From assembly GCA_024364735.1 (NCBI GenBank), contig JAGFNQ010001191.1, positions 88,057 to 152,056 of the forward strand: a DNA stretch of 64,000 bases, in the 5' to 3' direction. Position numbers and translations under genes: made by a program. The notes beneath the pieces were generated by a model. That model ran no database searches and was not told the DNA's origin. It saw only the letters and a list, made by a program, of their open reading frames with translations. Position 1 is the first letter of the stretch, and every line of letters begins with the position of its first letter. Source of the stretch: Boesenbergia rotunda. Taxonomy: Eukaryota; Streptophyta; Magnoliopsida; Zingiberales; Zingiberaceae. Shown piece after piece: positions 31,359 to 42,567 of this stretch.

Positions 31359-33586
31359 TGTTGGGACCGGGTGCATATTGACATGGATGCGGGTTCGTAA
31401 TTTTAAAATTAATTACGTGCAGCGGAAGGTTTAGCATAAATAATTTCTCAAATTATTTAACCACACATCTAAGCATGCAACTTTATCTTGTGTAGACATG
31501 ATCATATATTTAAAATTTTGCAGAAACGTAAACTAATTTACTTATTACCTCGCGTAACTCGAAGGAATGGACGAGATCCAACCGTAAGCGTCCCTCGGAA
31601 GCTTCGCCTCTATTCGCGTCCACACCGAGTATCTTCGGGATGACTTCGCAAAGCCACGAGTTTCGTGTTCTCGAGAACTACTAGATTCTCCGAGAACGCG
31701 ACAAGAAAAACCAAGAGAGAAGTAATCACATCGGAAAAACTCACTATCAAGGTTGGCCGGAATCACAATTCCGGCAAGAAGGAGGAAGATGACTTGCGCC
31801 CAATCCCAAGGTGATGATGGCTAGAGAGGAAGATCGTCCCAATGGAAGAACTTCGTCGCCTCGGTGCTTCTCCTTGTGCTCACGGCAAGAAGAAGGGAGA
31901 AGAGCCTTGTGGCCGGCCAAGAGGAAGAAGGGAGGAGAGGGAGAGAGCCCAGGCAAGAATACTTCGATTGATTTTCAAGCCTTGCCTTGGGTCCTTTATA
32001 TAGTGGCCTCTCAACCGCTAAGTCTCTTTTTTCTTATGGAATAAATTTTCTATGACTTATTCCATCATGCCAAGTTTTATCATTTTTTAATTCATGATAA
32101 AAATCAAAAGTCTCTTTTTTCTTATGGAATAAATTTTCTTATCATGGTAAATCAATCCATGATTGATTTTATAAAATAAAATAAACCAATCCATGGTTCA
32201 TTTTAACTTCAATGAAAAATAAATCAAACCTTGGTTTATTATATAAAAATTTATATCATCCATAATTTTATAAAACAAACCACACTTGGTTTATTTTATA
32301 AATTGAGCCAAAAACTTGGTTCTCTCCCTTTGTTGTGGCTGGCCAAGCAAAGAGGATGGAGACCCTCTTTGGCCGGCCCATCCAAGCCACGCCCTAATGA
32401 ATTAAACTTATTTAATTCATCTATTAAGTCTTCAAAAGACTTAGCTATTTTACGCTTCCGATGCGTCTCTGAAAAATTCAGATTCAACTTATCGTTTGGC
32501 TTAACCAAACCTAATCTCTCTTGATTGGAAAATCCAATTTTCAACTCGTTTTAAATCCCTCAGATTACTCATAGTGCGTGTGACTAAATAGGCTTTCGAT
32601 TTATGTTGGTCATCTATAATTAACCAATTATAGAACGATCATGAGTGGCACCTAGTAGTACATCATGATCCCCAATTAATCAAAAGATCAACGGTTGACC
32701 TCAGAAACTATTCTGAAACCTTTCAGCAGCTATAATGAATCGTGCCCCATTCCCTTCACCATCTTATACCCACTTGGTTTAGGACATGGTCTATGTGTGT
32801 CAGTCCCCACTAGGCTGACTACGTCATACCTAGCCCAAGTAACGTTTTCTCGTCCTACGGATTCTAATTACTCTCATGTATTTAAGAGATTTATACTCTG
32901 AACATGTCATGCTCTAGCCAGAGGCTTCGAGTAACAATTCGACGATAGACCTTGGGTATACATCTCCTCGTAAGGAGTGGTGAATCCTTTGTAGGTTGTT
33001 CAAACATCTTCGGGCACTTCGGCTTATACCCAATGATCCTGGGTCCACACCTCCTTGGAGATGCTTGCTTAAGATGTCAAAGTATAAGTCTCCATGACCA
33101 AGATGACTTGAACACCGCAAGTCAAAGGAACATCGCACTTAAGCTGCAGTAAGAACTTCATTGACATATCTATATGTAGACTACCATATGAAGTTTTACA
33201 GCCAGTCACTCCAATGAACTAGTTCCCTTAACTAGCATTCATGTTTATCTCCGGACATCCCAATGTCTCCATCCAGTGAGAATCAACTTATTAGAGAATA
33301 ACCCATGCTAGTCTCAACAGAATTGATAGTGTCCGTATTTATCAATTCATCGACTAGGGATAATTTCAATACTTCACAATTGCACATGTAGAGATAATCA
33401 CTAGTTGTGAATTCATCACAAACTCTCTCATGCTGTGAATTGTATTGCAGACATTTAGTAAATGAGTTTAAGATCTCAATCAAATACATAAACATGTATA
33501 CTCAAATAGTGAATATTCATTTATTAAAATAAATAATTACAATCATAAGGCGATTGCCTTAGGACACTTTTCTCATATTACTAACA
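31359..33586 (-). mobile_element. Solo LTR H, 2.2 kb, Copia-type
   Basis: Starts TGTTGGGACCGG and ends TACTAACA, with TSDs GTTGG (31354-31358 and 33587-33591). A TATA box (plus-strand CCTTTATATAGTGG, about 31994-32007) puts its promoter on the minus strand. No gag or pol is present. From memory, the minus-strand start (TGTTAGTAATATGAG, then AAGTGTCCTAAGGCAATC) resembles long LTRs of large plant Copia elements; this was not checked. Small ORFs inside are LTR sequence. Confidence 0.8.
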
Positions 33587-33678
33587 GTTGGAGCTGAGCT
33601 ATTTTATAAATAACTCCTCCTCTAATTGAAGGGAGAATTGAGATTTGAGAAGGGTCAGCTCTTAAGTGAGAAACTTTC

Positions 33679-34626
33679 TGTTGGTACCTCGATTAGTTTT
33701 GATGTGATCAACTAGGTTAAGTTAGGTCCTGTGTTTTCTAATCCCTCTACTAAGTGTGCAGGAGCTTAGGTACGGAGGAAGTCGAGTGTAAGACGTAGCA
33801 GACGAGAAGGATTGTGCTGGGAAGTGAGCTGACGGGCTCGGTACAATCCGAGGGATGCAAAAGCTACGGAAGAGTAGGCCGGTGGAGCGAGAAGGACACG
33901 CACAGTGCCCGAGGGACAAGAAGTTGGGAGGAAGAACGCTCGAGGAGTGAAAGGCCAGAGTCGGGTTTGGGTGAGCCTAACTCTGGTTGGCCGAAAATCA
34001 CCCAGAAGACGAAGAACCAAAAGGCTGGTCATCAGTTTGACCAAGACAAAAACAAGGCGCACGATAAAGAGGGGTTTTATTTGTTGCTAAGAGGACTCAA
34101 ACCCGAAACCTCAGGCAACACATATCTCCATGTTTACCACTTGGGATAACGGGCAAAAGTAACAAGCTGCTGCCGATGTTACCATTTGGAGATCACAACA
34201 ACGAAGTCTCAAGCAGAAGATAAAGTTTTAACTTTATCTCTTAAAGGATAAAACCTTATCTTTTAATCAAATCAAATGGATGCGATTTTATCCCATCCAT
34301 GATCAACCGTCCAGATTACATCCATGGATTAATGGCCAAGAGAAAATTCATCAACAATCAATAATCCAGATTTATTCTCTTATGCAATAAATAGGCTTAG
34401 AGTTTTAGCTTTAGAGATCAATCAATTCATTCAATTGTAAAATCTCTTAGCGTGCTTTTGTTGTAAGGCTTCTCCTCCACAAGGAGAGTTTTATTGAGCG
34501 TCCACTACCTTGGAAACAACGTTCTCAGTTGCGACCAAGATTCTTTTTAAAAGACAAGTGCCTCCACTTTTATATTTTTTTAACCGTCTATTCACCCTTC
34601 TCTAGCCGGGCCAACCCGATCCAACA
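33679..34626 (+). repeat. 5' LTR of element I
   Basis: 948 bases. No GGCGCC or GTCGAC palindrome array was seen here, unlike other LTRs in the window. The U5 end shares the TATTCACC box (GTCTATTCACCCTTCTCTAG, 34587-34606). Confidence 0.9.
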
Positions 34627-34628
34627 AG

Positions 34629-34641
34629 TGGTATCAGAGCC
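34629..34641 (+). promoter_or_regulatory. Primer-binding site of element I
   Basis: TGGTATCAGAGCC, an exact match to the initiator-Met tRNA 3' end complement, two bases after the LTR. Confidence 0.95.
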
Positions 34642-34689
34642 AAGGTCACCGCAGAAGGATTAACCGCCGACTGCAGCAATTTCTAGAAA

Positions 34690-35424
34690 ATGGTTGGAGC
34701 AGTAATCTACCCGCCGATGTTTGAGGGGGAGTTTGCGATGTGGAATCATCGAATGTAGGTATTTTTTAAAACTGATATTGAACTACTACTAATTATGAAA
34801 AATGGTTTTTCAATTCCTAAAGACAACAATTGCATGGATAAAGATGTAGAGTTGTGGACTAGGAAAGAGCAAGCGGACTTTGTAGCAAATGCCAAAGTTG
34901 AATTTCATCTGCTAGCCGTTTTTCCCCCGCAAGAAGTCAACCACATCGAGAATTACAACTCGACAAATGAGCTCTGGGAGAAATTCTTGGAATTGCATGA
35001 AGGTACGTCCGAGGTAAAATTGAAGGTCACCTGGGACGAGTCCTCGTTAGAAGAGTCGGAAGGTAAAGAATACGCGAGACTTGCACTGATGGCAAATCAT
35101 CAAGAAGGGAGTACTGATGAAGGGGGAGAGACGTCAGAAGAAAGCGACGACGAAGGAGGAACCTCGCTTTTCGAAAATGACCCGATAAGTGAGGTTTGTT
35201 TTCTTCCTCATGATCAGTTGTATGCAGAAGTTAAAGCCTTGCTAAAATCTAATGGTAGATTAGAAAAAGAAAATTTGAAATTGAAAAATGAATTGACGCT
35301 TACATCCTCTTCTGATAGTTTGAAAAATGAAAATGACTATTTGAAAAACGTAGTGCAAAAATTAGAATTTGATATTGCACATTTACGCCAAAAGAAAAAT
35401 AACTTTCCTGATAATTTAAATTGA
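34690..35424 (+). pseudogene. gag: Shortened gag of element I
   Basis: The frame from ATG 34690 opens with MVGAVIYPPMFEGEFAMWNHRM, then a TAG where relatives have Glu, then continues open from 34795 to TAA 35422-35424. It has the STNELWEKFLELHEGTSEVK block of Copia gag, then jumps to an acidic ESSLEESEGKEYARLALMAN stretch and a Leu/Lys/Asn-rich coiled coil (residues about 155-205 of the later frame). The usual second half of capsid and the zinc knuckle are missing, so an in-frame deletion is likely. Without a knuckle the protein could hardly package RNA. It lies about 50 bases from the primer-binding site. Confidence 0.75.
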
Positions 35425-36232
35425 TATTTTAAAAACCAGAAGGACCAATTTAAAAAAGTGCCCAAAAGCTATATTCCGCCTAAGTTTTTAATTAATCCTG
35501 TAGACAGAAACTTATTTTAGATTCCTAAATTTGTATTAAACTGATAAGTTTTTTTTATATGTGCGCATTCTTTTTTTAAAAAAATTATCATCTCTTTATT
35601 TATTTTTGTACAATTATGTTGTCTATCTACTGGGAAATTTTCAAAATTCTTTGAATTTATTTTAATGATTTTTCACTCGAAATTTGAAATTAAGAGTTTA
35701 GGGGAAAGAACTCATTATAATTTTTTTTCAAATATTTCGAAGCATTTTTTGATTTTTTTTTTAAAAAAATATTCTTCAAAAACTCTTATCTATTGGGTTT
35801 TCATTTATTTTCAGACTTGATGAATAAATTTAAAGCTCAAAATTTTTGTCCAAACTCATATCTTCGACTTTGACAAAAATATTCAGATTTTTTTTAAATT
35901 GTTTATTGAAATCTATTTTTTTTATTTTAAAATTCGATAATAAAAATGGAATTAACTTCAAAAAAGTATGTCCTTTTCAATTTAAAAAAATCTGTGGCAA
36001 CGCGATTTTTTTTCACTTAGAATATTTTGTTGTCGCACTCAAAATTTTTTTCCTCACTATTTATGTTTCCCCATTTTTTGTTGTGATCAAAGGGGGAGAG
36101 TAGGACTGAGGTTCAGGCGAGATAGTTTTTTTTGCATAATCTTTATGGTTAAATTATTTAACTTAGTTAAGTTTTTATTTTTTGTTTAACCATAACTGAA
36201 CCTAGGTTGATGCACATCAAAAAGGAGAAGAT
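35425..36232 (+). other. Non-coding 3' region of element I
   Basis: T-rich sequence with many TTTTTT and AAAATTTT runs, no pol, and a purine run (CAAAGGGGGAGAGTAGGA, about 36088-36105) before the polypurine tract that precedes the 3' LTR. Confidence 0.7.
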
Positions 36233-36811
36233 TGTTGGTACCCCGGTTAGTTTTGATGTGATCAACTAGGTTAAGTTAGGTCCTGTGTTTTCTAATACCT
36301 CTACTAAGTATGCAGGAGCTTAGGTACGGAGGAAGTCGAGCATAAGACGTAGCAGACGAGAAGGATTGTGCGGGGAAGTGAGCCGACGGGCTCGGTACAA
36401 TCTGAGGGACGCGGAAGCTACGGAAAGTATGCCGGTGGACCGAGAAGGATGTGCGCGGTGTCCGAGGGACGAGAAGTTGGGAGGAAGGACGCTCGAGGGG
36501 CGAAAGGCTGGAGTCGAGTTTGGGTGAGCCTAACTCCGGTTGTTCGGAAATCACCCAGAAGACCAAGAACCAAAAGGCTGGTCAGTTTGACCAAGTCAAA
36601 AACAAGGCACACGATAAAGAGGGTATTTATTTGTTGCTAAGACAACTCGAACCTGAAACCTCAGGCAACACATGTTGGTGCAAGATGCATCAGTGAAGTC
36701 CTCTTCTAGTGTTTCAATGTTTAACAATATGCTTAAGTTAGTGATATATTAGACAAGGTAAGGGTGAGTCATGAAATTCGTATCAAGGTGAAGAAAAGTC
36801 CTAGTTAACCT

Positions 36812-37068
36812 AGGCAATAAGTCCTGATTCAAGGAATTGGGCACTAAGTCCTGATCATAGATTGGGCACTAAGTCCTGGCCGTGGGCTGGGCACCTAAGA
36901 CCTGACCGAGGGTTGGGCACGATGTCCTGATTCGAGGAATTGGGCAATAAGTCCTGATCGAGGGTTGGACACCTAAGACCTGAGCGAGGGATGGGCACGA
37001 AGTCCTGATTTGAGGAATTGGGCACTAAGTCCTGGCCGAGGGCTGGGCACCGAAGTCCTGATCCGGAA
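36812..37068 (+). repeat. LTR minisatellite, about 25-31 bp units
   Basis: About eight units of GGGCACTAAGTCCTGATC type with variants (GGGCACGAAGTCCTG, GGGCACCTAAGACCTG). The same core, on the other strand, forms arrays in the LTRs of B (7258-7430, 19378-19516) and L (47425-47590). Confidence 0.8.
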
Positions 37069-37214
37069 GATTAGGTAAAAGTCCAACCGGTGGAGCCGGT
37101 TGGAAAACTTCTCCTGAGAGGAGTAGGCGAAGGCGCGTTCCCCGAGAAGGGAACTCGATTCGACCTAGGGTTTCATGAGAAATCCAAATTCAGAACCAAT
37201 CGTTAAGGCTAAGA

Positions 37215-38095
37215 TTATATATTTGTTTGTCTTGTGTTTTGTGTATCTTGTCGGTACCTAGAATTGGAGACAATGCAGGCAAGTAAACACAAAATGACCT
37301 GGAAACTGCATCCAGGGCGCCTGAATGGATTCAAGCGCTGATAAGCACCTTGGAATGGATCGCCTTGAAATTCAGATGTAGGGAAGGATATTGACGCCAC
37401 ACTCAAGAAAGATGAGAGGGTGAGTGATAAGTCATGGGGGTTTCGATCGCCACAAGTTGCCTTGATAAGATCACGATTAGTTCTTTGCCTAAGAACCAAA
37501 GGAAGCTCTCACAATAGAGAAAACTCTGATTTCATTCAAACTTAACATGCCTTGGCCATACAAGAGTTCTCCTATATATAGACTTAGTGGAGGTTGAAAC
37601 ATTAACCTCTACCACACTTCCCACTAAGCACTAATTATGCACCATTATCATGCATGCATGCATGCATGATGTTTATTTCCCACAATTCCCTAATACTAGC
37701 TTAGGAACTCCCAAAAGCATTAAAAACCCACCAAAAGACATCAAAAAATAACTTCAGAAAATTCCCCCAAAAATACCCACGAAAATTGGACACTTGTAGC
37801 CCTTGAATGCATCTTGGATCATGTGGTTTTGGGCCTTCAAGTTTTGTCTTCATGTGGGCTCAAATTCACTTTCAATTTGAAGGAATGTGATCCATTTAGT
37901 TGTTGCCTCCATTGTGCATTGATCCTTCTTCTCCTTGAGCTCCATTATTAAGCCTTCCAAAGCTTGCTGCATTCTCTTAGTCTTGGATCTTGTCATGGGT
38001 CCTCCAATTCCTTTCAATGCCTCTTTCTCTATGGCTATGTCTTGTAAGCTTGTATCCCCTCCTTGGTCCACATCAAGCGCCCCCATGCATCCAAG
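37215..38095 (-). mobile_element. Gypsy fragment inside solo LTR J
   Basis: The minus-strand frame 37850-38086 carries GPMTRSKTKRMQQALEGLI, a block usual at the C-terminal end of plant Gypsy polyproteins, followed by LTR-like sequence with CTCCTATATATAGAC (37570-37584) and a (ATGC)n run near 37650. Exact borders were not found and no TSD was established, so this may be a captured piece rather than a clean insertion. Confidence 0.5.
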
Positions 38096-39584
38096 TGCTC
38101 TAAAGATCAGGCGCCCGTGTTAATACAGGCGCCCTAGAAAACCTTCTTATCAGCATCGTGAAGTTCGCGATTATGGATGAATTTTTGACCACCAATGAGG
38201 TGCCTCAAAGGCTCTAGGGGGCCCGAGATGAAGCTATAAAAGGGGCTTTGACCCCTCAACTCAGAACATCATTAACAACAACATTCTAAGTATTTCGAGC
38301 GAAGAAAAAGCGCTGGAGGTGAAACTCTGCAACCAAAGAGGCTCCAGGAGAAAGTGCGTTGCACTTCGGAGTTCCAGATCGGCCGGGTCTTCGATTTTTG
38401 TTTGGTTTGCATCTACTTTATGCACTTAATTTTCTTATCATTTTGATTGTAAAACTTGCACTATAAGATGGGTTTCTCCGCCTCCGGAAAGTCCAAAAAG
38501 GAGACCATTAGTGGACGGGCGCTTCTCGTGCTTAAGCCTTGGACGTACTGATCCTGGGGGTTGGGAACCAAGTAAAAACCTGCGTGCACTCTGAGTTGTG
38601 TCTTTTGTTTGTTTCTTTATTTTTTCGTTGTGCTACTAACTCTTTGTCTAGAACGAAGAAACAAACGATGAAGGTTTCCGAAAGAATTTTTACGAGTCGA
38701 TATTCACCCCCCCCTCTATCGACGGCATCGGTCCCACAACACATCTCTCAATGCTTACCACTTGGGATAGCGGGCAAAGGTAACAAGCTGCTGTTGATGT
38801 TACCACTTGGATATCACAACAACGAAGTCTCGAGCAGAAGATAAAGTTTTAACTTTATCTCTTAAAGGATAAAACTTTATCTTTTAATCAGATCCAATGG
38901 ATGCAGTTTTATCCAATCCAAGATCAACCGTCCAGACTACATCCATGGATCAATGGCCAAGAGAAAATTCATCAACAATCAACAATCCAAATTTATTCTC
39001 TTAGGCTATAAATAGGCTTAGAGTTTTAGCTTTAGAAATCAATCAATTAATTCAATTGTAAAATCTCTTAGCGTGCTTTTGTTGTAAGGCTTCTCCGCCA
39101 CAAGGAGAGTTTTATTGAGCGTCCACTACCTTGGAAGCAACGTTCTCAGTTGCGACCAAGTTTCTTTTTAAAAGACAAGTGCCTCCACTTTTATATATTT
39201 TTTTTAACCATCTATTCACCGTCCTCTAGCCGGGCCAACCCGATCCAACACTTTCTTGATCAAGTGCTCAAGGCTTCCAAGTTCATTCTTTTCCTCCTAA
39301 CCCTATTTCTCATTTGTAAAGAGAAAGAGAGATTTGTGAGAGGTTGTTCTCCACCGAGAAAGAGAAAGCATTAGTCGGAGATTACTGGGGAATAATCCAC
39401 CGAAGGATTGAGGGTTCGTCTACCTCAAGGACACACCGTGGAGTAAGAGCAAGCAATCTCAGAATCATGTAAAAGGTTATGTGTTAGCATTGTTTATAAT
39501 TGCTTAGTTTGCATTTCTGCTTGCACACTAACTTTGTAGGAAGAGCAAAGCAAATTGGATGAAAAGCTATCCATCGGTCCAACA

Positions 39585-40173
39585 AATAATTCATCTAATT
39601 TTAGTTTTGAAAGATTTCTCGAAATTTTGTAGGCATCTATAATAGATGCCCACAATGAGTTTCGAGGAAAGGCATTTAGGACATACCTTATCACGTCTCG
39701 ATTCTCTGGCTGATGTCTGATCAGGTGAAGTTCGTTCATGATATCTTTGATTCGGGCGTGGAGCTGGCTTGCGGACTCTCCTTCCTGCATTTTAATGCTA
39801 AACAGTTGATTTAATAAAAGGTCAACGTTTTGTTACCTTAGCCGCTAGTCCCTTCGTGCAGCTCGATCAGCTTATCCCAGAGTTCTTTGGCACATTCAAT
39901 GGGTCTGTTCAGCTCCTCATTGGTCAGCCCACATTAGAGAGTGTTTTTTGCTTTGACTTTGATTTGCGCCTTCTTCATCTCGGTGTTCCACTTGTCTAGA
40001 TTCAGTGGAGCATTTCCTTCATCATCCATTGGTGGTGAGTATCCACTCAAGATAGCAAACCACTGGTCTATATCGGTCTTCAGATAGACCTTCATTCTCC
40101 TCTTCCAGTAGGAAAAATCTTCCCCACTGAACATAGGAGGACGAGCTGTGCTATAGCCTTCACCTTGGGCCAT
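39585..40173 (-). pseudogene. gag: Gag N-terminal half of element E
   Basis: Starts MAQGEGYSTARPPMF at 40173 with the intact FSGEDFSYWKRRMKVYLKTD block of this gag lineage. A stop follows KAKNTL (TAG for Gln), then CGLTNEEL and AKELWDKLIELHEG in the same frame, then a frameshift to ESASQLHARIKDIMNEL and ENRDVIRYVLNAFPRNSLW (39494-39790). Capsid similarity ends at KLKLDELF where solo LTR G is inserted. The continuation is at 30138-30825. The gag was therefore already ageing, and the insertion fixed its loss. Confidence 0.85.
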
Positions 40174-40413
40174 GATCTGTCACGCAAAAGAAGCAGAAGA
40201 GAAAAAGTACGAAGACTAGGTCTTGGATTAGTAGTGTGGGAGGTAGTAAAAAAAAAGCAACTTGAATGGTATTGCACCAACTTCGAGTAAATTCGAATGA
40301 GAAAAAATTCTAAAGATCGGTAATAATACTAAATTTAGACTATGTACGAAAAACTAAAAACCAATAGAAAACCCCTGGCTCTTACGGTGGTTGCACTGAC
40401 TCAGAGCGAACCT

Positions 40414-40598
40414 CACTCTGATACAACTTGTAGGACCGTTACACGTGAGAGGGGGATGAATCACGTGACTTTAAAAATATTGTCGCTTTTTTGAACTTAA
40501 GTAAACATGTGAGTGCAGTGGATACTAACGAAAAAACAACCATAGAAAAATTGACGCAGTTCAGTTTTATTTGCTTCAGAGTCTTTGACGACTCCTAT
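40414..40598 (-). repeat. Primer-binding site and truncated 5' LTR of element E
   Basis: CTCTGATACAACT (one mismatch from the initiator-Met tRNA complement) leads into TGTAGGACCGTTACACG at 40429. About 170 bases match 23680-23850; similarity then stops within GACGACTCCTAT, and sequence of another LTR family follows. Confidence 0.75.
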
Positions 40599-41782
40599 GA
40601 AAACAACACAAATCCTAACTTAATCATATTGCCCACACATCAAAATATCATGATCCTCCAGATCATCTCAGGGCCGATTGCCCCAACAATCTCCTCCTTT
40701 TTATGTGTGGTAATATGTTAAGTTAGGTAAACATATAGCAATGATAATAGCAAAAGTAATTGAAAAGTTAAAGCATAATACACAAGAGGCAACCTCCCCC
40801 TTGACCTATGCTTTCTCCCATATTTCAATTCTTATTGCTAATCCCAAGTTAAATTTTCCCACCTAAACTTCATAGCATCATCAATCAACAAACCAAAATT
40901 AAGTTTCAACCTAAACCAATTAAGTTTCAACCTAAACCTAACTTAACACTCACATTTCTCCCCCTTTGACACCACCAAAAGATTGCCCCAAGCAACCCTA
41001 CCCTTGGTGCCAAATGGAACCAACCAGATTTCTGAAAAACTCCTCAGAAATCACAAAACCCACAAACTGTCCACATTCCCAGTTGACTGCGAGCCTGCCA
41101 GTCGACTGATACGCCAGTTTCAGAATTTCCAGCCGAAATTCAGAAATGCGTAAAAAATTCCAGAAAATTCAGAAAAATGTGAAACTTTGCAAGCATGATT
41201 GTTAAGGTATTCCCTACCCTAAAAAAATTTGATTCATGAAAAATATCAACTATGCTTGACTTTTGGTACATACTCAAAAATTCCCAAATAATGTCAACTT
41301 TGTATCAACATTGAATTCTAATCATGGTATCCTATATTTGCCACTTTCTATCAACTCCATTTGACATATAAAATGCTTCCCGAACTTCCCTTTTTCATAT
41401 AAATATTTCCATTTTGACAAGAGCTTCCCCTCTTTTCCCTCTTAAATCTAGATGATCATAATAACAAAACTTTCCCATGCCTTTTTCTATAAAAATTTCA
41501 TTATGCAACTTGCAACCAATATATAGTAAGCAATGTAACCAATATGGGATTACAAACCATTATAAGAACACATATATAAAAAGCATAATTTAAACCAAAA
41601 TGTTTTAGCAATATATTAGCACTTAGTTAACTATCAAAAAACATTATCAACGTAAGACAAGATCTTAATAAGATAACATAAAGGAAAGTGTATAATACAT
41701 GGAGTCATAAAATCTGTCAAGAGATAAATACCACAAGAGTACCTAGGGCCAAAGCCCTGAAGTCATCCAAATAAGTACAATC
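40599..41782 (-). mobile_element. Fragment F: LTR end, polypurine tract and internal region
   Basis: 40599-40688 matches the end of element A's LTR (CCTAACTTAATCATATTG through to GATTGCCCCAACA). A polypurine tract then leads into a non-coding internal region like that of element C, with a CAGTCGACTG copy near 41100. No gene was seen. It stops at 41782, where LTR K begins. Confidence 0.65.
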
Positions 41783-42567
41783 TGTTGGATCGAGAAAATA
41801 CGATAGAGGGGGGGTGAATATCGTAAATCATTTCGGATTGAAAAAGAGAATGCACAGTGGAAAATTAAAACCAAACGCACAGAACACAAGGATTTTACTT
41901 GGTTCGGAGTCGCGGTCGGCTCCTACTCCAAGGCTCACGGTCCTTGACCGTTTACTGCGGGTAATTCTATAATGCGCAAAGTTTTACTAAGAATCGTACA
42001 ATTATAGTGCAGTAAAAAGTACAGAGTTACTCTTCGTGATCGACGCCCGGTGTAGGTCGTACTTCGGTGCGGAGGGTCGTCGTCGGTGCTTAGAATCTCG
42101 AGATCGGAGGTTTCCGGAACAGAGCGCTTCAGCGAAGAGCGTTGAGGCGTTGAGAAAAGTGTGTTCTGAAGCCTTGGGGGTCGAACCCCTTTTATAGTGC
42201 ACCTGGGGGCGCCCTGGACGTCGGGGGTGCCCTCCACGTGCCTCTTGATCCGCAAACCCCTATCCGGAACTCGGTCAACCCTTATCCCTCCAGGATCGGG
42301 TTTGGAGTTTGACGGGGGCGCCCGGGACACAGGGGGCGCCCTGCTTGACTTGTTCAACAGGCTTCTCGGCTGACTTGAATTCGATCGCTTTGTTGGCTTG
42401 GCCCTAGGGCGCCCGAGGCATCCAGGGCGCCCAGGACCATGAGGGCGCCCGGGAGCTTGAGGGCGCCTGGCCCAGTGAACTTCCGAAGCACTTCTTGCTC
42501 AACTTCTCGTTTGGCTTTGACCTTGGGCGCCCGGGACCTCCCGGGCGCCCAGCCCAGCTGCTCAAGC
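41783..42567 (-). repeat. LTR K, element B-related, truncated
   Basis: Starts TGTTGGATCGAGAAAATACG. It has the U5 box ATAGAGGGGGGGTGAATAT, a TATA box (plus-strand CCCCTTTTATAGTGC, 42187-42201) and about nine extended GGGCGCCC palindromes (42207-42550). About 785 bases are present; the outer third is missing where plus-strand gag begins. Confidence 0.75.

Larger units (their letters stand above)
36673..38738 (+). mobile_element. Solo LTR J (element B-related)
   Basis: Starts TGTTGGTGCAAGATGC and ends CGGTCCCACA; TSD ACACA. It resembles the LTR of element B read on the opposite strand. It has a GTCCTG minisatellite (36812-37068), a GGCGCC pair (about 38110-38135), AGCTATAAAAGGGGC (about 38234-38248) as TATA box and TATTCACCCCCCCCTCTATC (38701-38720) near its end. 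It is 2066 bases, longer than B's LTR because a Gypsy fragment lies inside. Confidence 0.8.
33679..39250 (+). mobile_element. Element I, gag-only Copia-type element
   Basis: LTRs 33679-34626 and 36233-39250 (the latter contains insertion J) begin TGTTGGTACC and end CCGATCCAACA. TSDs are CTTTC (33674-33678 and 39251-39255). The primer-binding site TGGTATCAGAGCC is at 34629-34641, and the polypurine tract CATCAAAAAGGAGAAGAT ends at 36232. LTR lengths without J are 948 and 947. The internal region is only 1.6 kb and codes for a shortened gag. It is non-autonomous. Confidence 0.9.
36233..39250 (+). repeat. 3' LTR of element I, split by solo LTR J
   Basis: Two pieces, 36233-36672 and 38744-39250, match 33679-34626 when joined. 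J lies between TSDs ACACA (36668-36672 and 38739-38743). Confidence 0.9.
30826..39584 (+). mobile_element. Solo LTR G (element A family) with nested insertions
   Basis: TGTTGGTGCAATGACC at the left and GGTCCAACA at the right, flanked by identical TSDs AATAA (30821-30825 and 39585-39589), inside the gag of element E. After removing H and I with their duplications, about 949 bases remain, close to the 991 base LTR of element A, whose inverted ends it matches. The palindrome array (CAGTCGACTG type, 31188-31352) precedes a TATA box (TTTTATAAATAAC, 33603-33615) that now lies beyond insertion H. No internal region is present, so it is a solo LTR left by LTR-LTR recombination. Confidence 0.85.
23680..40598 (-). 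mobile_element. Element E, Copia element with gag and pol remnants
   Basis: Minus-strand element. The 3' LTR is 23680-25019, followed by a polypurine tract (25020 onward), pol (26435-29390), gag (30138-30825 and 39585-40173), a primer-binding site (40414-40428) and a 5' LTR fragment (40429-40598). Gag is split by the 8.8 kb solo-LTR insertion G. The 5' LTR is cut after about 170 bases and fused to LTR sequence of another family. This is the only element here retaining protease, integrase, RT and RNase H blocks in order. Confidence 0.8.
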
